From: an uncultured Eubacteriales bacterium
GTDB lineage: Bacteria; Bacillota; Clostridia; Christensenellales; Aristaeellaceae
Length of the DNA: 64,000 nt
Direction: 5' to 3'
NCBI GenBank assembly: GCA_902765395.1
Contig: CACWZP010000003.1
Coordinates: forward strand, 1 to 64,000
Positions 39,990-47,888 of this stretch are shown here, piece after piece. The translations under genes and the position numbers were made by a program. The first letter of the stretch is position 1, and the number at the start of each line of letters is the position of its first letter. The notes below the pieces were generated by a model that searched no databases, was not told where the DNA came from, and saw only the letters and a list, made by a program, of their open reading frames with translations.

Positions 39990-41336
39990 TTATTCGTTGA
40001 CCTCGACACCCAGGCTCTCCTGAGCATCGCTCCAGGCCTGGTTCCACTCAGCCATGATGTCCTCGAAGGACTCGTCGCCGTTGAAGGCATGCTCAACGAT
40101 GGCCTGAACCTTGGTGTTGCCGCCAGCGTTGAAGTTCAGCTCGGACTCGCTGTTCAGCTCGCTCAGCAGGGTCTCCTCGCCGGGCAGGGCGTCGGCGTCG
40201 GACACCATGTCGATGCCCTCGAAGGCCGCGTACAGGTCGGGATACTCGCCGTCCTTGGCGATCGGCAGGCCACCTTCGCTGTAGGAGAAGCCGCTCTCCT
40301 CGGTGAGCCACTTCAGGTAGTACAGGGAGGCCAGCTTCTCTTCGTAGGTCGCCTGCACGTTGATGCCGAAGTTGTAGTCGCCGCCGGCGGGAGCATACTG
40401 CTTGCCATCGATGGTGATCGGGAACGCCATGTAGCCAACATCCTCGGGATGCTCGCCGCCCTCGGCGTCGCGCATCTGGGTGAAGGCCCAGCTGCCCAGG
40501 ACCATGGTGGCGATCTCGCCGTTGTTCAGCATGGGCTTGCAGCCTTCCCAGTCGGTGGTGGAGTAGTCTTCCTCGATCAGGCCGTTGGCAACCGCGTCAT
40601 ACAGGATCTTGTACACGGCGGCGGGGCCGGTGCCATCCTCTCTGGGGGTGAAGGGATCCTTGGCATGCAGGAACTCCTGGTTCATGTACTCGGCCTTGCC
40701 GGTGGCGGCCACGCCGATGTAGGCATCCCAGGCGCCCATGGTCCAGCCAGCAGCGTAGTTGGTGTACAGCGGGATGGCGTCGGTGTTGTCCTTCACAGCC
40801 TGCAGGGCGGCGATGAACTCATCGGGGGTCTTGGGCAGCTCGGTCACGCCGGCTTCCTGGAAGATGCGCTTGTTGTACAGCACGCCCTGGGCCGCAGCCG
40901 TGGAGGGGATGCCGTAGCAGGTGCCGTCATAGGCCCAGCTGCTCATGAAGTTGTACAGGCCGTCCAGGGTCTCGAGGCTTCCCAGCGGCACGAAGTAGTT
41001 GGGCAGCTCGTCCTTGTCGACGGTGGGGATGCCCATGATGGTCCAGTCGTTGTTGCCGATGCGCAGCAGGGCGTTCTCGGCGAAGTCGGTGATCAGCTCA
41101 TACTCGATGTTGATGTTGGGATAGATCTCCTGGAACTGCTTCACATAGCCAGCCAGCTTGCCGTCGTCACCGGCCAGGTCGGTGCGGTGATAGACAAAGT
41201 GGATGTCGGCGGCCAGGTCGGTGTTCTCGCCGAGAACGATCTGGTCGAAGGTGGGCAGCTCTTCCTCCGCGGACGCGAAGGCAAAGCAGCTGATTGCGAG
41301 CAAGGCGCACAGCGCCAGAGCCAGCAGCTTCTTCAT
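39990..41336 (-). CDS. Sugar ABC substrate-binding protein, probable mannoside-specific
   Basis: A 448-residue solute-binding protein of family 1. The signal peptide (MKKLLALALCALLAISCF then AFASA|EE) could be cut after ASA; the Cys in AISC is a poor lipobox. The mature part has LAGYVKQFQEIYPNINIEYE and WEGCKPMLNNGEIATMVLGS, typical of CUT1 binding proteins for oligosaccharides. GGAGG precedes the ATG at 41336. First gene of the operon binding protein, permease, permease, GH130, so beta-manno-oligosaccharides are the likely ligand (inference from GH130). Confidence 0.9.
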   Translation of the reverse strand: MKKLLALALCALLAISCFAFASAEEELPTFDQIVLGENTDLAADIHFVYHRTDLAGDDGKLAGYVKQFQEIYPNINIEYELITDFAENALLRIGNNDWTIMGIPTVDKDELPNYFVPLGSLETLDGLYNFMSSWAYDGTCYGIPSTAAAQGVLYNKRIFQEAGVTELPKTPDEFIAALQAVKDNTDAIPLYTNYAAGWTMGAWDAYIGVAATGKAEYMNQEFLHAKDPFTPREDGTGPAAVYKILYDAVANGLIEEDYSTTDWEGCKPMLNNGEIATMVLGSWAFTQMRDAEGGEHPEDVGYMAFPITIDGKQYAPAGGDYNFGINVQATYEEKLASLYYLKWLTEESGFSYSEGGLPIAKDGEYPDLYAAFEGIDMVSDADALPGEETLLSELNSESELNFNAGGNTKVQAIVEHAFNGDESFEDIMAEWNQAWSDAQESLGVEVNE

Positions 41337-41364
41337 GGTAACTTCCTCCATTTGTCAGTTTTGA

Positions 41365-41426
41365 ACAATGTTTATCTCTGCATTGTCCAGTAGGTCAATT
41401 ATAACATTACCACTATGTTTCGTCAA
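41365..41426 (-). promoter_or_regulatory. Promoter and operator candidates of the mannoside operon
   Basis: On the minus strand TTGACG (41426-41421), 17-bp spacer, TATAAT (41403-41398). The spacer holds AACAT-N7-ATGTT (41404-41420), and a second inverted repeat ACAATG-N10-CATTGT (41365-41386) lies just downstream of the start site. These are candidate sites for the LacI protein encoded upstream. Confidence 0.8.
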
Positions 41427-41530
41427 GAGGTTAGAGCATAACTTTATTAATTAAGTTACTAAAAATCTGAAAAATTAACATTTGTGATGGTACTTGTGCG
41501 GATGCCGGTGCGTCTGGAAACATGATGCCG

Positions 41531-41587
41531 AAAAACCGTTCCCCGGTTCCCTTTCCGAATCTGTTTCCGAAGGGGACGAGGAACGGT
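41531..41587 (-). terminator. Terminator-like hairpin 3' of the lacI-type gene
   Basis: On the minus strand ACCGTTCC pairs with GGAACGGT followed by TTTTTC. It lies 365 bases after the lacI stop, beyond a repeat block. Confidence 0.55.
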
Positions 41588-41588
41588 C

Positions 41589-41870
41589 CTTTTTGGCGGT
41601 CTGCGCTCGCTGTTCAGTGAAGCTTCGCGGTCGGCACCACGCGCCGAGCCGCTCGCTTCAATTCACGACTCGGCAGGCCGCCCTGTGAGAGGGGTGCAGC
41701 GAGAAGCGTGGCAGTCCTGGATGGGGTGCCCCACCGCCTGCTCCGCAGGCAGGCCGCCCTGTGAGAGGGGTGCAGCGAGAAACGTGGCAGTCCTGGATGG
41801 GGTGCCCCACCGCCTGCTCCGCAGGCACCTCCCCACTGCGGTGGGGAGGCTTTGGGTTTGTGCGTAATCC
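41589..41870. repeat. Repeat block between lacI and the mannoside operon
   Basis: 41589-41685 is nearly identical to 60555-60651 (GCTCGCTGTTCAGTGAAGCT and onward). It is followed by a 76-bp tandem duplication (units starting 41672 and 41748) with GAGAGGGGTGCAGCGAGAA, then a CCTCCCCAC...GTGGGGAGG hairpin near 41829-41850. Apparent short frames are repeat products. Confidence 0.75.
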
Positions 41871-41951
41871 CTGTAGGGGCGGCATTATCGAAATCCCGAT
41901 TATCGCCGGGAAAGCAAGGCGGGCGGCATTCAGCCGCCCGCCCGATCCTGT

Positions 41952-42968
41952 CTATTTTCTTCCCAGCCGCTCGCCGGTGTTGAGGTCCATCACGGAATCC
42001 CGCTCCACGAACCAGCCGCCCACGCTGGTGCGCAGCGGCCCCTCCATGCCCTCGCGCACGCGGTTGCGCAGCCGCCGCACGGTGACCTGGGCCATGCGCT
42101 GCTGGTCCACGGCGTAGGTGGTGACGGGCCGTGCGTGCTTGCCGTAGACGAAGTCGTCGAAGCCCACCACGGACACGTCCTCCGGCACCCGCAGGCCCCG
42201 GGCCTCCACCGCCTCGGCCACCCGGCAGGCCACCATGTCGTTGTTGCAGACGAAGGCGGTGGGCAGCTCGTCCGGCAGGGCGACCGCCTCGAAGTAGCGG
42301 CCCTCGATGTCGCTGTCCGGCACCACCCACTTGGGGTTCACGTCCAGCTTCTCCAGCAGCATCGCCCGCAAAAAGCCGCTGTAGCGGTCCATGATGCTGG
42401 TGGTGCGGTTGACGCGGCCCACAAAGCCGATGTTCCGGTGGCCGTGCTCCAGCAGGTAGCGGGTCAGCATGAAGCAGCCGGTCTGGCCGTCGCTGACCAC
42501 CGCGTCCACGTCGGGGCCATCGCAGGTGAAGTCCAGCAGCACGCTGGGCAGGCCCGTGTCCAGGATCGCGGACACGTAGTCCGTGGAGAACTGGCCCAGC
42601 AGCACGAAGGCCGACGCCCGCTGGATCGTGGCCGACACGGGCATCACAAGCCCGGCCTCGTCCGCGTCGGAGACCACCTCCAGCACGCCCAGCATGCCCG
42701 CCTCCGCCAGCTCCCGCAGCAGCTCCCGATACATGGAGAAATAGAAGCTGGGGGCGCTGAAGAAGCGGTCGGCGATCAGTATGCCAATGATGCGGCCAGT
42801 GTCGTCCGCCTGGGGGGCGCTGTAGTGATAGCCCATCTGCTTGGCGGTCTCGATGATCTTCTCCCGCACCGCATCGCTGACGCCCTCCTTGCCGCTGAGG
42901 GCCTTGGAGATCGTGACGGTGCTGACGCCCAGCGCCGCGCCGATGTCCCGCATGGTGACGTTTTTCAT
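41952..42968 (-). CDS. LacI-family transcriptional regulator
   Basis: A 338-residue repressor. The N-terminal helix-turn-helix and hinge are VTMRDIGAALGVSTVTISKA and LSGKEGVS; the periplasmic-binding-like sensor domain follows (IIGILIADRF at 60, FVCNNDMVACRVAEAV near 240, DVSVVGFDDF near 275). GGAGG precedes the ATG. Upstream of the mannoside operon on the same strand, it probably controls it. Confidence 0.93.
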   Translation of the reverse strand: MKNVTMRDIGAALGVSTVTISKALSGKEGVSDAVREKIIETAKQMGYHYSAPQADDTGRIIGILIADRFFSAPSFYFSMYRELLRELAEAGMLGVLEVVSDADEAGLVMPVSATIQRASAFVLLGQFSTDYVSAILDTGLPSVLLDFTCDGPDVDAVVSDGQTGCFMLTRYLLEHGHRNIGFVGRVNRTTSIMDRYSGFLRAMLLEKLDVNPKWVVPDSDIEGRYFEAVALPDELPTAFVCNNDMVACRVAEAVEARGLRVPEDVSVVGFDDFVYGKHARPVTTYAVDQQRMAQVTVRRLRNRVREGMEGPLRTSVGGWFVERDSVMDLNTGERLGRK

Positions 42969-43022
42969 GGGATAACCTCCTTGGGGTTTCTGAGTTTCCC
43001 CTTTGGGGAAGGCTCAATTACC

Positions 43023-43940
43023 TCAGAACCGCTCGTTGATATACCGGCACGCCGCCAGGGCCGCGGTGGCGCCGTCGGCCACGGCGGTGGTCAGCTGGCG
43101 CACGCCCTTGCTGCGGCAGTCGCCCGCCACGAACACGCCGGGGGTCTTCGTCAGGCAGCGCTCGTCGGAATCGAAATAGCCCCAGTCGTTCAGCTCCGCC
43201 AACCCGGCGAAGGGGCCGTTTTCGGGGATCAGGCCGATGGCCACGAACAGGCCGTCGCAGGGGATGGTCTGCTTTTCGCCGGTGGTGCGGCTGGAGATCT
43301 CCACGCCCTTGAAGTCGCCGCTCTCGGTGATGAGGCCGTCGATCTTCGTGTCGCAGATCACCTTGACGTTCCCCCGGGCCGCCAGCACGTCCTGCAGCTT
43401 CTGCTCGCCAGTCAGCGCGGGCAGGTCCTGGAGGATGACCACCTCGCTGCACTTTTCCGCCAGCAGTATGGCCTCCTGCAGCGCGGAGTTGCCGCCGCCG
43501 GCCACGCACACCTTCTGGCCGCTGTAGAAATCGCCGTCGCAGACCGCGCAGAAGGAGATGCCCTCCCCCACCAGCTCGTCCTCGCCGGGCAGGCCCAGCA
43601 TGCGGTGCTTCACGCCGGTGGCGATCACCACGGCGCGGCCCTCGAAGCGGCTGCCCTCCTCGGTGACGACCACCTTCGTGTCGCCGTGATCCTCCACGGC
43701 GCAGGCGGTCTCGATCTCGATCTCGGCGCCCTGGGCCAGGATCTGGTCCAGCATGCTGTCCGCGAACTGGTTGCCGCTCATCTGCAGCGTGCCGGGATAG
43801 TTCTCCACCTTCGGGGAGTGGGTGATCTGCCCGCCGAAGCCGGTCTTCTCGATGACCAGCGCGCTCTTGCCGTTGCGCTGGGCGTACAGCGCCGCCGTCA
43901 TGCCCGCCGGGCCGCCGCCGATGATGATGATGTCATGCAT
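43023..43940 (-). CDS. trxB: Thioredoxin reductase
   Basis: A 305-residue flavoprotein. FAD-binding IIIGGGPAGMTAAL (residues 5-18), redox-active CAVCD (near 134-138), NADPH-binding VAGGGNSALQEA, and the C-terminal FAD motif GVFVAGDCRS. ATG at 43940 follows GAGG at 8 bases. It sits behind nrdD with the structured element between; since that NrdD carries a fused glutaredoxin-like domain, this reductase is a plausible electron donor. Confidence 0.95.
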   Translation of the reverse strand: MHDIIIIGGGPAGMTAALYAQRNGKSALVIEKTGFGGQITHSPKVENYPGTLQMSGNQFADSMLDQILAQGAEIEIETACAVEDHGDTKVVVTEEGSRFEGRAVVIATGVKHRMLGLPGEDELVGEGISFCAVCDGDFYSGQKVCVAGGGNSALQEAILLAEKCSEVVILQDLPALTGEQKLQDVLAARGNVKVICDTKIDGLITESGDFKGVEISSRTTGEKQTIPCDGLFVAIGLIPENGPFAGLAELNDWGYFDSDERCLTKTPGVFVAGDCRSKGVRQLTTAVADGATAALAACRYINERF

Positions 43941-44009
43941 GGTGATAACCTCTGTTTCTCTTCGCGTGATCGTTTCATGCCTGTTCACAGCAGGCATTCT
44001 TCCGGGGGT

Positions 44010-44237
44010 TCGGGGGTGGAACTCCCCCGACAACAATCGATCCCGGCGACATGTGCGGCGGGATCGTGAGGATTTTTCTGGCGGAGAATCCCATTCCCCA
44101 GAAGAAAAATCCTTTCCTTGCAGATTTGCCGACCGGGGCTTTTACGGCTCATCCCTTGCACTTCGATCACTCAAAGGCAAAAGCCCAAGGCAAATCTGTC
44201 AGAGGGTGGCAGTGGCGGGGGAAGGATTCCCCCGCCA
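44010..44237. repeat. Structured dispersed element, copy C
   Basis: Third copy of the five-hairpin element and the most diverged. H1 TCGGGGG/CCCCCGA (44010-44030); H2 arms CGATCCCG (44038-44045) / CGGGATCG (44059-44066) with the same 13-nt loop; H3 arms AGGATTTTTCT (44069-44079) / AGAAAAATCCT (44103-44113); H4 arms CAGATTTGCC (44121-44130) / GGCAAATCTG (44189-44198) enclosing GGGCTTTT/AAAAGCCC; H5 TGGCGGGGGAA/TTCCCCCGCCA (44213-44237), 8 bases after the nrdD stop codon. Confidence 0.85.
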
Positions 44238-44245
44238 CAATTATC

Positions 44246-46777
44246 TCAGTGCCTGCTCATCAGCCAACCCTTGATGTCGCTGACGCCGCGATATTTCTCG
44301 TAGCTGTCGCCGTGGCGCAGCACCAGGGTGGGGGCCTGCTTGACGCCGTACTGGGCGGTCAGGTCCCGGGCGTCGGCGGCGTTCACGGTCTCATAGTGCA
44401 CGCCGGCCCGGTCCAGCAGGGCCATGGCGGCCTTGCAGTTGGGGCAGGTCGGGGACTTGAACAGGATGGTGTCCGCGTCCTTCAGGTCCACGGTCTCCTG
44501 CATCTGCTGCACATGGGCGGCGACAGGCACGGCCTGGGCGACCTTCGCTTCCGCGGCCTTCTCGGCCTCGGCGGCGCGCTGTTCCACGGTCTCGGGCTTC
44601 ATCAGCACCTGGGCCGGCTCGCAGCAGCCGCGCTCCTGGGTGGCTTCCCAGGCGGCGTCGGCGTTGGTCATGCCGATGGTGGTCACCGGGCCGCTGTGGG
44701 TCAGGTGGGAGCGGCCGATGTTATAGACCTTGCGGTCCTTGAACTCCTGGGCCTTGCCGTCGTTCCAGTTCTGCACCGGGCGATAGTAGCCGGTGATGCG
44801 GCTGTAGACCTCGGTCTTCTGGCCGCAGTGGGGGCAGGTGTACTGCTCGCCCACCAGATAGCCATGGTCCTTGCACACGCTGTAGGTGGGGCTCATGGTG
44901 TAGTAGGGCAGCTTGTAGTTCTCAGCGATCTTGCGCACCAGCGTGGCCGCGGCCTTCCAGTCGGGCAGCTTCTCGCCCAGGAAAGCGTGGAACACGGTGC
45001 CGGAGGTGTACAGGGTCTGCAGGTCGTCCTGGATATCCAGCGCGGAGAACACGTCCTCGGTGAAGCCCACGGGCAGGTGGGAGGAGTTGGTGTAGTAGGG
45101 CGTGCCGTTCATGTTCGCGGTGATGATGTCCGGGAACTGGTCCTTGTCGTGCTTGGCGAAGCGATAGGTGGTGCTCTCCGCCGGGGTGGCCTCCAGGTTG
45201 TACAGGTCGCCGTACATCTCCTGATAGTCGGAAAGGCGCTCGCGCATGTGGTTCAGCACGTCCTGGGCGAACTTCTGGGTGCGGGCGTCGGTCAGGTCGG
45301 CGCGCAGCCACTTGGCGTTCAGGCCCACCTCGTTCATGCCGATCAGGCCGATGGTGGAGAAGTGGTTGTTGAAGGTGCCCAGATAGCGCTTGGTGTAGGG
45401 ATACAAGCCCTGCTCCAGCAGCTTGGTGATGACGGTGCGCTTCACCTTCAGGCTGCGGGCGGCGATGTCCATCAGGCCGTCCAGCCGCTTGTAGAAGTCG
45501 GCCTCGTCCGCCGCCAGATAGGCGATGCGGGGCAGGTTGATGGTCACCACGCCGATGGAGCCGGTGGACTCGCCGCTGCCGAAGAAGCCGCCGGACTTCT
45601 TGCGCAGCTCGCGCAGGTCCAGACGCAGGCGGCAGCACATGCTGCGCACGTCGCTGGGCTCCATGTCGGAGTTGATGTAGTTGGAGAAGTAGGGCGTGCC
45701 GTACTTCGCGGTCATCTCAAACAGCAGCTTGTTGTTCTCGGTCTCCGACCAGTCGAAGTCCCGGGTGATGGAATAGGTGGGGATGGGATACTGGAAGCCG
45801 CGGCCGTTGGCGTCGCCCTCGATCATGACCTCGATGAACGCCTTGTTCACCATGTCCATTTCCTTCTGGCAGTCGCCGTAGGTGAAGTCCAGCTCCTTGC
45901 CGCCCACGATGGCCGGCAGGTTCTTCAGGTCGTTGGGCACGGTCCAGTCCAGCGTGACGTTGCTGAAGGGCGCCTGGGTGCCCCAGCGGGAGGGGGTGTT
46001 CACGCCGTAGATGAAGCTCTGGACGCACTGCTTGACTTCCTTCTGGCTCAGGTTGTCCACGCGCACGAAGGGGGCCAGGTAGGTGTCGAAGGAGGAGAAC
46101 GCCTGGGCGCCGGCCCACTCGTTCTGCATGATGCCCAGGAAGTTGACCATCTGGTTGCACAGGGTGGACAGGTGGCTGGCCGGGGAGGAGGTGATCTTCC
46201 CGGGCACGCCGCCCAGGCCCTCCTGGATCAGCTGCTTCAGGCTCCAGCCGGCGCAATAGCCGGTGAGCATGCTGAGGTCGTGCAGGTGGATGGCGGCGGA
46301 GCGGTGGGCCTCGGCGATCTCCTCGTCATAGACCTCGCTGAGCCAGTAGTTGGCGGTGATGGCGCCGCTGTTGGACAGGATCAGGCCGCCCACGGAGTAG
46401 GACACCGTGGAGTTCTCCTTCACGCGCCAGTCGTTGATCTGCAGATAGTTGTCCACCAGGTCCTTGTAATTCAGCAGGGTGGAGTTGATGTTGCGCACCT
46501 TCTCGCGCTGCTTGCGATAGAGGATATAGGCCTTGGCCACGTCCGCATAGCCGGACTCGCTCAGCACCTTCTCCACGCTGTCCTGGATATCCTCAACGGC
46601 GATCTTGCCGTCCTTGATCTTCTTGTCAAAGTCACTCGTCACGTGCAGCGCCAGCAGCTCGATCACGCTGGGATGGAACTGCTTGCCCGTGGCAGCGAAG
46701 GCCTTGGTGATGGCCGCGCTGATCTTTGCGATGGAGAAATCCACCGTCTTGCCGTCTCGCTTGAGCACCTCGTACAT
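44246..46777 (-). CDS. nrdD: Anaerobic ribonucleoside-triphosphate reductase with C-terminal glutaredoxin-like domain
   Basis: An 843-residue class III reductase that makes dNTPs without oxygen. An ATP-cone (residues 1-95, YEVLKRDGKTVDFSIAKISA) for allosteric control is followed by the catalytic barrel. The C-terminal zinc site has CKDHGY... and CPHCGQ, and the glycyl-radical loop reads YSRITGYYRPV. Residues from about 765 add a thioredoxin-fold domain with CPNC (ILFKSPTCPNCKAAMALLD) and the cis-Pro APTLVL. Fusion of the redoxin to the enzyme, with trxB next door, points to a redoxin-dependent rather than formate-dependent subtype. Upstream boxes resemble NrdR sites. The ATG at 46777 follows GAGGGGG. 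Confidence 0.95.
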   Translation of the reverse strand: MYEVLKRDGKTVDFSIAKISAAITKAFAATGKQFHPSVIELLALHVTSDFDKKIKDGKIAVEDIQDSVEKVLSESGYADVAKAYILYRKQREKVRNINSTLLNYKDLVDNYLQINDWRVKENSTVSYSVGGLILSNSGAITANYWLSEVYDEEIAEAHRSAAIHLHDLSMLTGYCAGWSLKQLIQEGLGGVPGKITSSPASHLSTLCNQMVNFLGIMQNEWAGAQAFSSFDTYLAPFVRVDNLSQKEVKQCVQSFIYGVNTPSRWGTQAPFSNVTLDWTVPNDLKNLPAIVGGKELDFTYGDCQKEMDMVNKAFIEVMIEGDANGRGFQYPIPTYSITRDFDWSETENNKLLFEMTAKYGTPYFSNYINSDMEPSDVRSMCCRLRLDLRELRKKSGGFFGSGESTGSIGVVTINLPRIAYLAADEADFYKRLDGLMDIAARSLKVKRTVITKLLEQGLYPYTKRYLGTFNNHFSTIGLIGMNEVGLNAKWLRADLTDARTQKFAQDVLNHMRERLSDYQEMYGDLYNLEATPAESTTYRFAKHDKDQFPDIITANMNGTPYYTNSSHLPVGFTEDVFSALDIQDDLQTLYTSGTVFHAFLGEKLPDWKAAATLVRKIAENYKLPYYTMSPTYSVCKDHGYLVGEQYTCPHCGQKTEVYSRITGYYRPVQNWNDGKAQEFKDRKVYNIGRSHLTHSGPVTTIGMTNADAAWEATQERGCCEPAQVLMKPETVEQRAAEAEKAAEAKVAQAVPVAAHVQQMQETVDLKDADTILFKSPTCPNCKAAMALLDRAGVHYETVNAADARDLTAQYGVKQAPTLVLRHGDSYEKYRGVSDIKGWLMSRH

Positions 46778-46849
46778 AAAAAAATCCCCCTCATTGGATT
46801 GGTAATCAATTCAGGCCCGCCGGGCGTCCCCCGCCAAACGGAGCAGAAT

Positions 46850-46936
46850 AAAAGTACCACAAAATATGGGGAAAGTCAAGGGGCGCAAAATCAATATGTT
46901 GTATCCGAGATTTATTAAAAACGTCATATATTGTGT
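46850..46936 (-). promoter_or_regulatory. nrdD promoter with paired NrdR-like boxes
   Basis: On the minus strand ACACAATATATGACG (46936-46922) and ATACAACATATTGAT (46904-46890) start 32 bp apart, as paired NrdR boxes do. They lie upstream of TTGACT (46878-46873), a 17-bp spacer and TACTTT (46855-46850). A further single symmetric copy, CACAATATGTTGTGG, is at 47125-47139. Confidence 0.6.
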
Positions 46937-47142
46937 TTCCCGACTTCGGTTTGGTTTGCAATTCCCCCACTGCCGCCGCCCTTTTGGCGCGCCGCCTTGA
47001 GCCCATTGGATTACAGAATTGTGACACTCCCACGGCTTTAAGAGATTGCGACAATTTTGTGTTTTTTGGGCAAAGGGTTTGAGGGGCTTTTCCGCATATG
47101 TGGGGGTGACAACGCAAGGGCCGGCACAATATGTTGTGGTTG

Positions 47143-47185
47143 ACGTGACAGGGGGCCTTCCCTTTGGGAAGGCCCCCTGTCACGT
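47143..47185 (-). terminator. Perfect 20-bp hairpin 3' of nrdG
   Basis: The arm ACGTGACAGGGGGCCTTCCC pairs perfectly with its complement across a TTT loop. It lies 10 bases after the nrdG stop codon. There is no U tract, so it may act in RNA stability or as a protein or transposition site rather than as a classical terminator. Confidence 0.6.
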
Positions 47186-47195
47186 GGGTCATCCG

Positions 47196-47888
47196 TCACT
47201 CCACGCCCCGCAGGCTGGTGTCCGGCACATACTTTCGCGCGATTTGGGCGTACTGGCGCATCTTCTCGTCGCTGGGCGCGTGCAGGCCGGCGAAGGGCAC
47301 GGAGTCCCGGTCGGTGAAGGCCTGGAGGAAGTAGCGCTTCGCCCCGGCGATCCACTTCCCGATGGCCTCGAAGTCCGCCGCGTCGTGCAGCTCGTCCACC
47401 ACGGTGGTGCGAAACTCGTAGTCCGTCTCCCCCGCCATCAGCAGCGACGCGCAGGCGCGGATGGGCTCCAAGTCCACGCTCGCCAGCCCCACGGTTTGGG
47501 CGTACTTCTCCGGGCTGTTTTTGATGTCCATGGACACGTAGTCGGCCAGGCCCTCGGACAGGATCTTCTCCAGCCGGTCGGGGTGGCCGCCGTTGGTGTC
47601 CAGCTTCACGGCATAGCCCATGTCCCGGATATGCCGCATCAGCTCCGGCAGGTCGGGCCGCAGGGTGGGCTCGCCGCCGGTGATGGCCACGCCGTCCAGC
47701 AGCCCCCGCCGCTTTTCCAGGAAGGCGTACAGCTCCCCCTCCTCCATGATGGCCGGGGCGCTGCCGTCCACCAGCTCGAAGTTGTGGCAGTAGGGGCAGC
47801 GGAAGTCGCAACCGCCCAGGAACACCGTGCACGCCACCCGCCCGGGAAAGTCCAGCAGGGTCATCTTTTGCAGGCCGTGTATCTTCAT
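47196..47888 (-). CDS. nrdG: Anaerobic ribonucleotide reductase activating protein
   Basis: A 230-residue radical SAM enzyme that installs the glycyl radical on NrdD. The cluster motif CDFRCPYC (residues about 29-36) follows FLGG, and GGEP (about 70-73) binds SAM. TLLDFPGRVACTVFL at the start is typical of the longer clostridial type. Its ATG overlaps the stop codon of the macrodomain gene (ATGA), so it is translationally coupled to it. nrdD follows after a 418-bp gap with its own promoter. Confidence 0.92.
   Translation of the reverse strand: MKIHGLQKMTLLDFPGRVACTVFLGGCDFRCPYCHNFELVDGSAPAIMEEGELYAFLEKRRGLLDGVAITGGEPTLRPDLPELMRHIRDMGYAVKLDTNGGHPDRLEKILSEGLADYVSMDIKNSPEKYAQTVGLASVDLEPIRACASLLMAGETDYEFRTTVVDELHDAADFEAIGKWIAGAKRYFLQAFTDRDSVPFAGLHAPSDEKMRQYAQIARKYVPDTSLRGVE

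Noticed and set aside
41494..41867. Short genes in the gap between lacI and the mannoside operon
   Set aside because: All candidate frames fall in repeats, including the 76-bp duplication, and none has a proper start.
44051..46918. A 955-codon plus-strand frame opposite nrdD
   Set aside because: Shadow of nrdD: low-complexity composition and no domain, while the minus strand encodes a complete NrdD.
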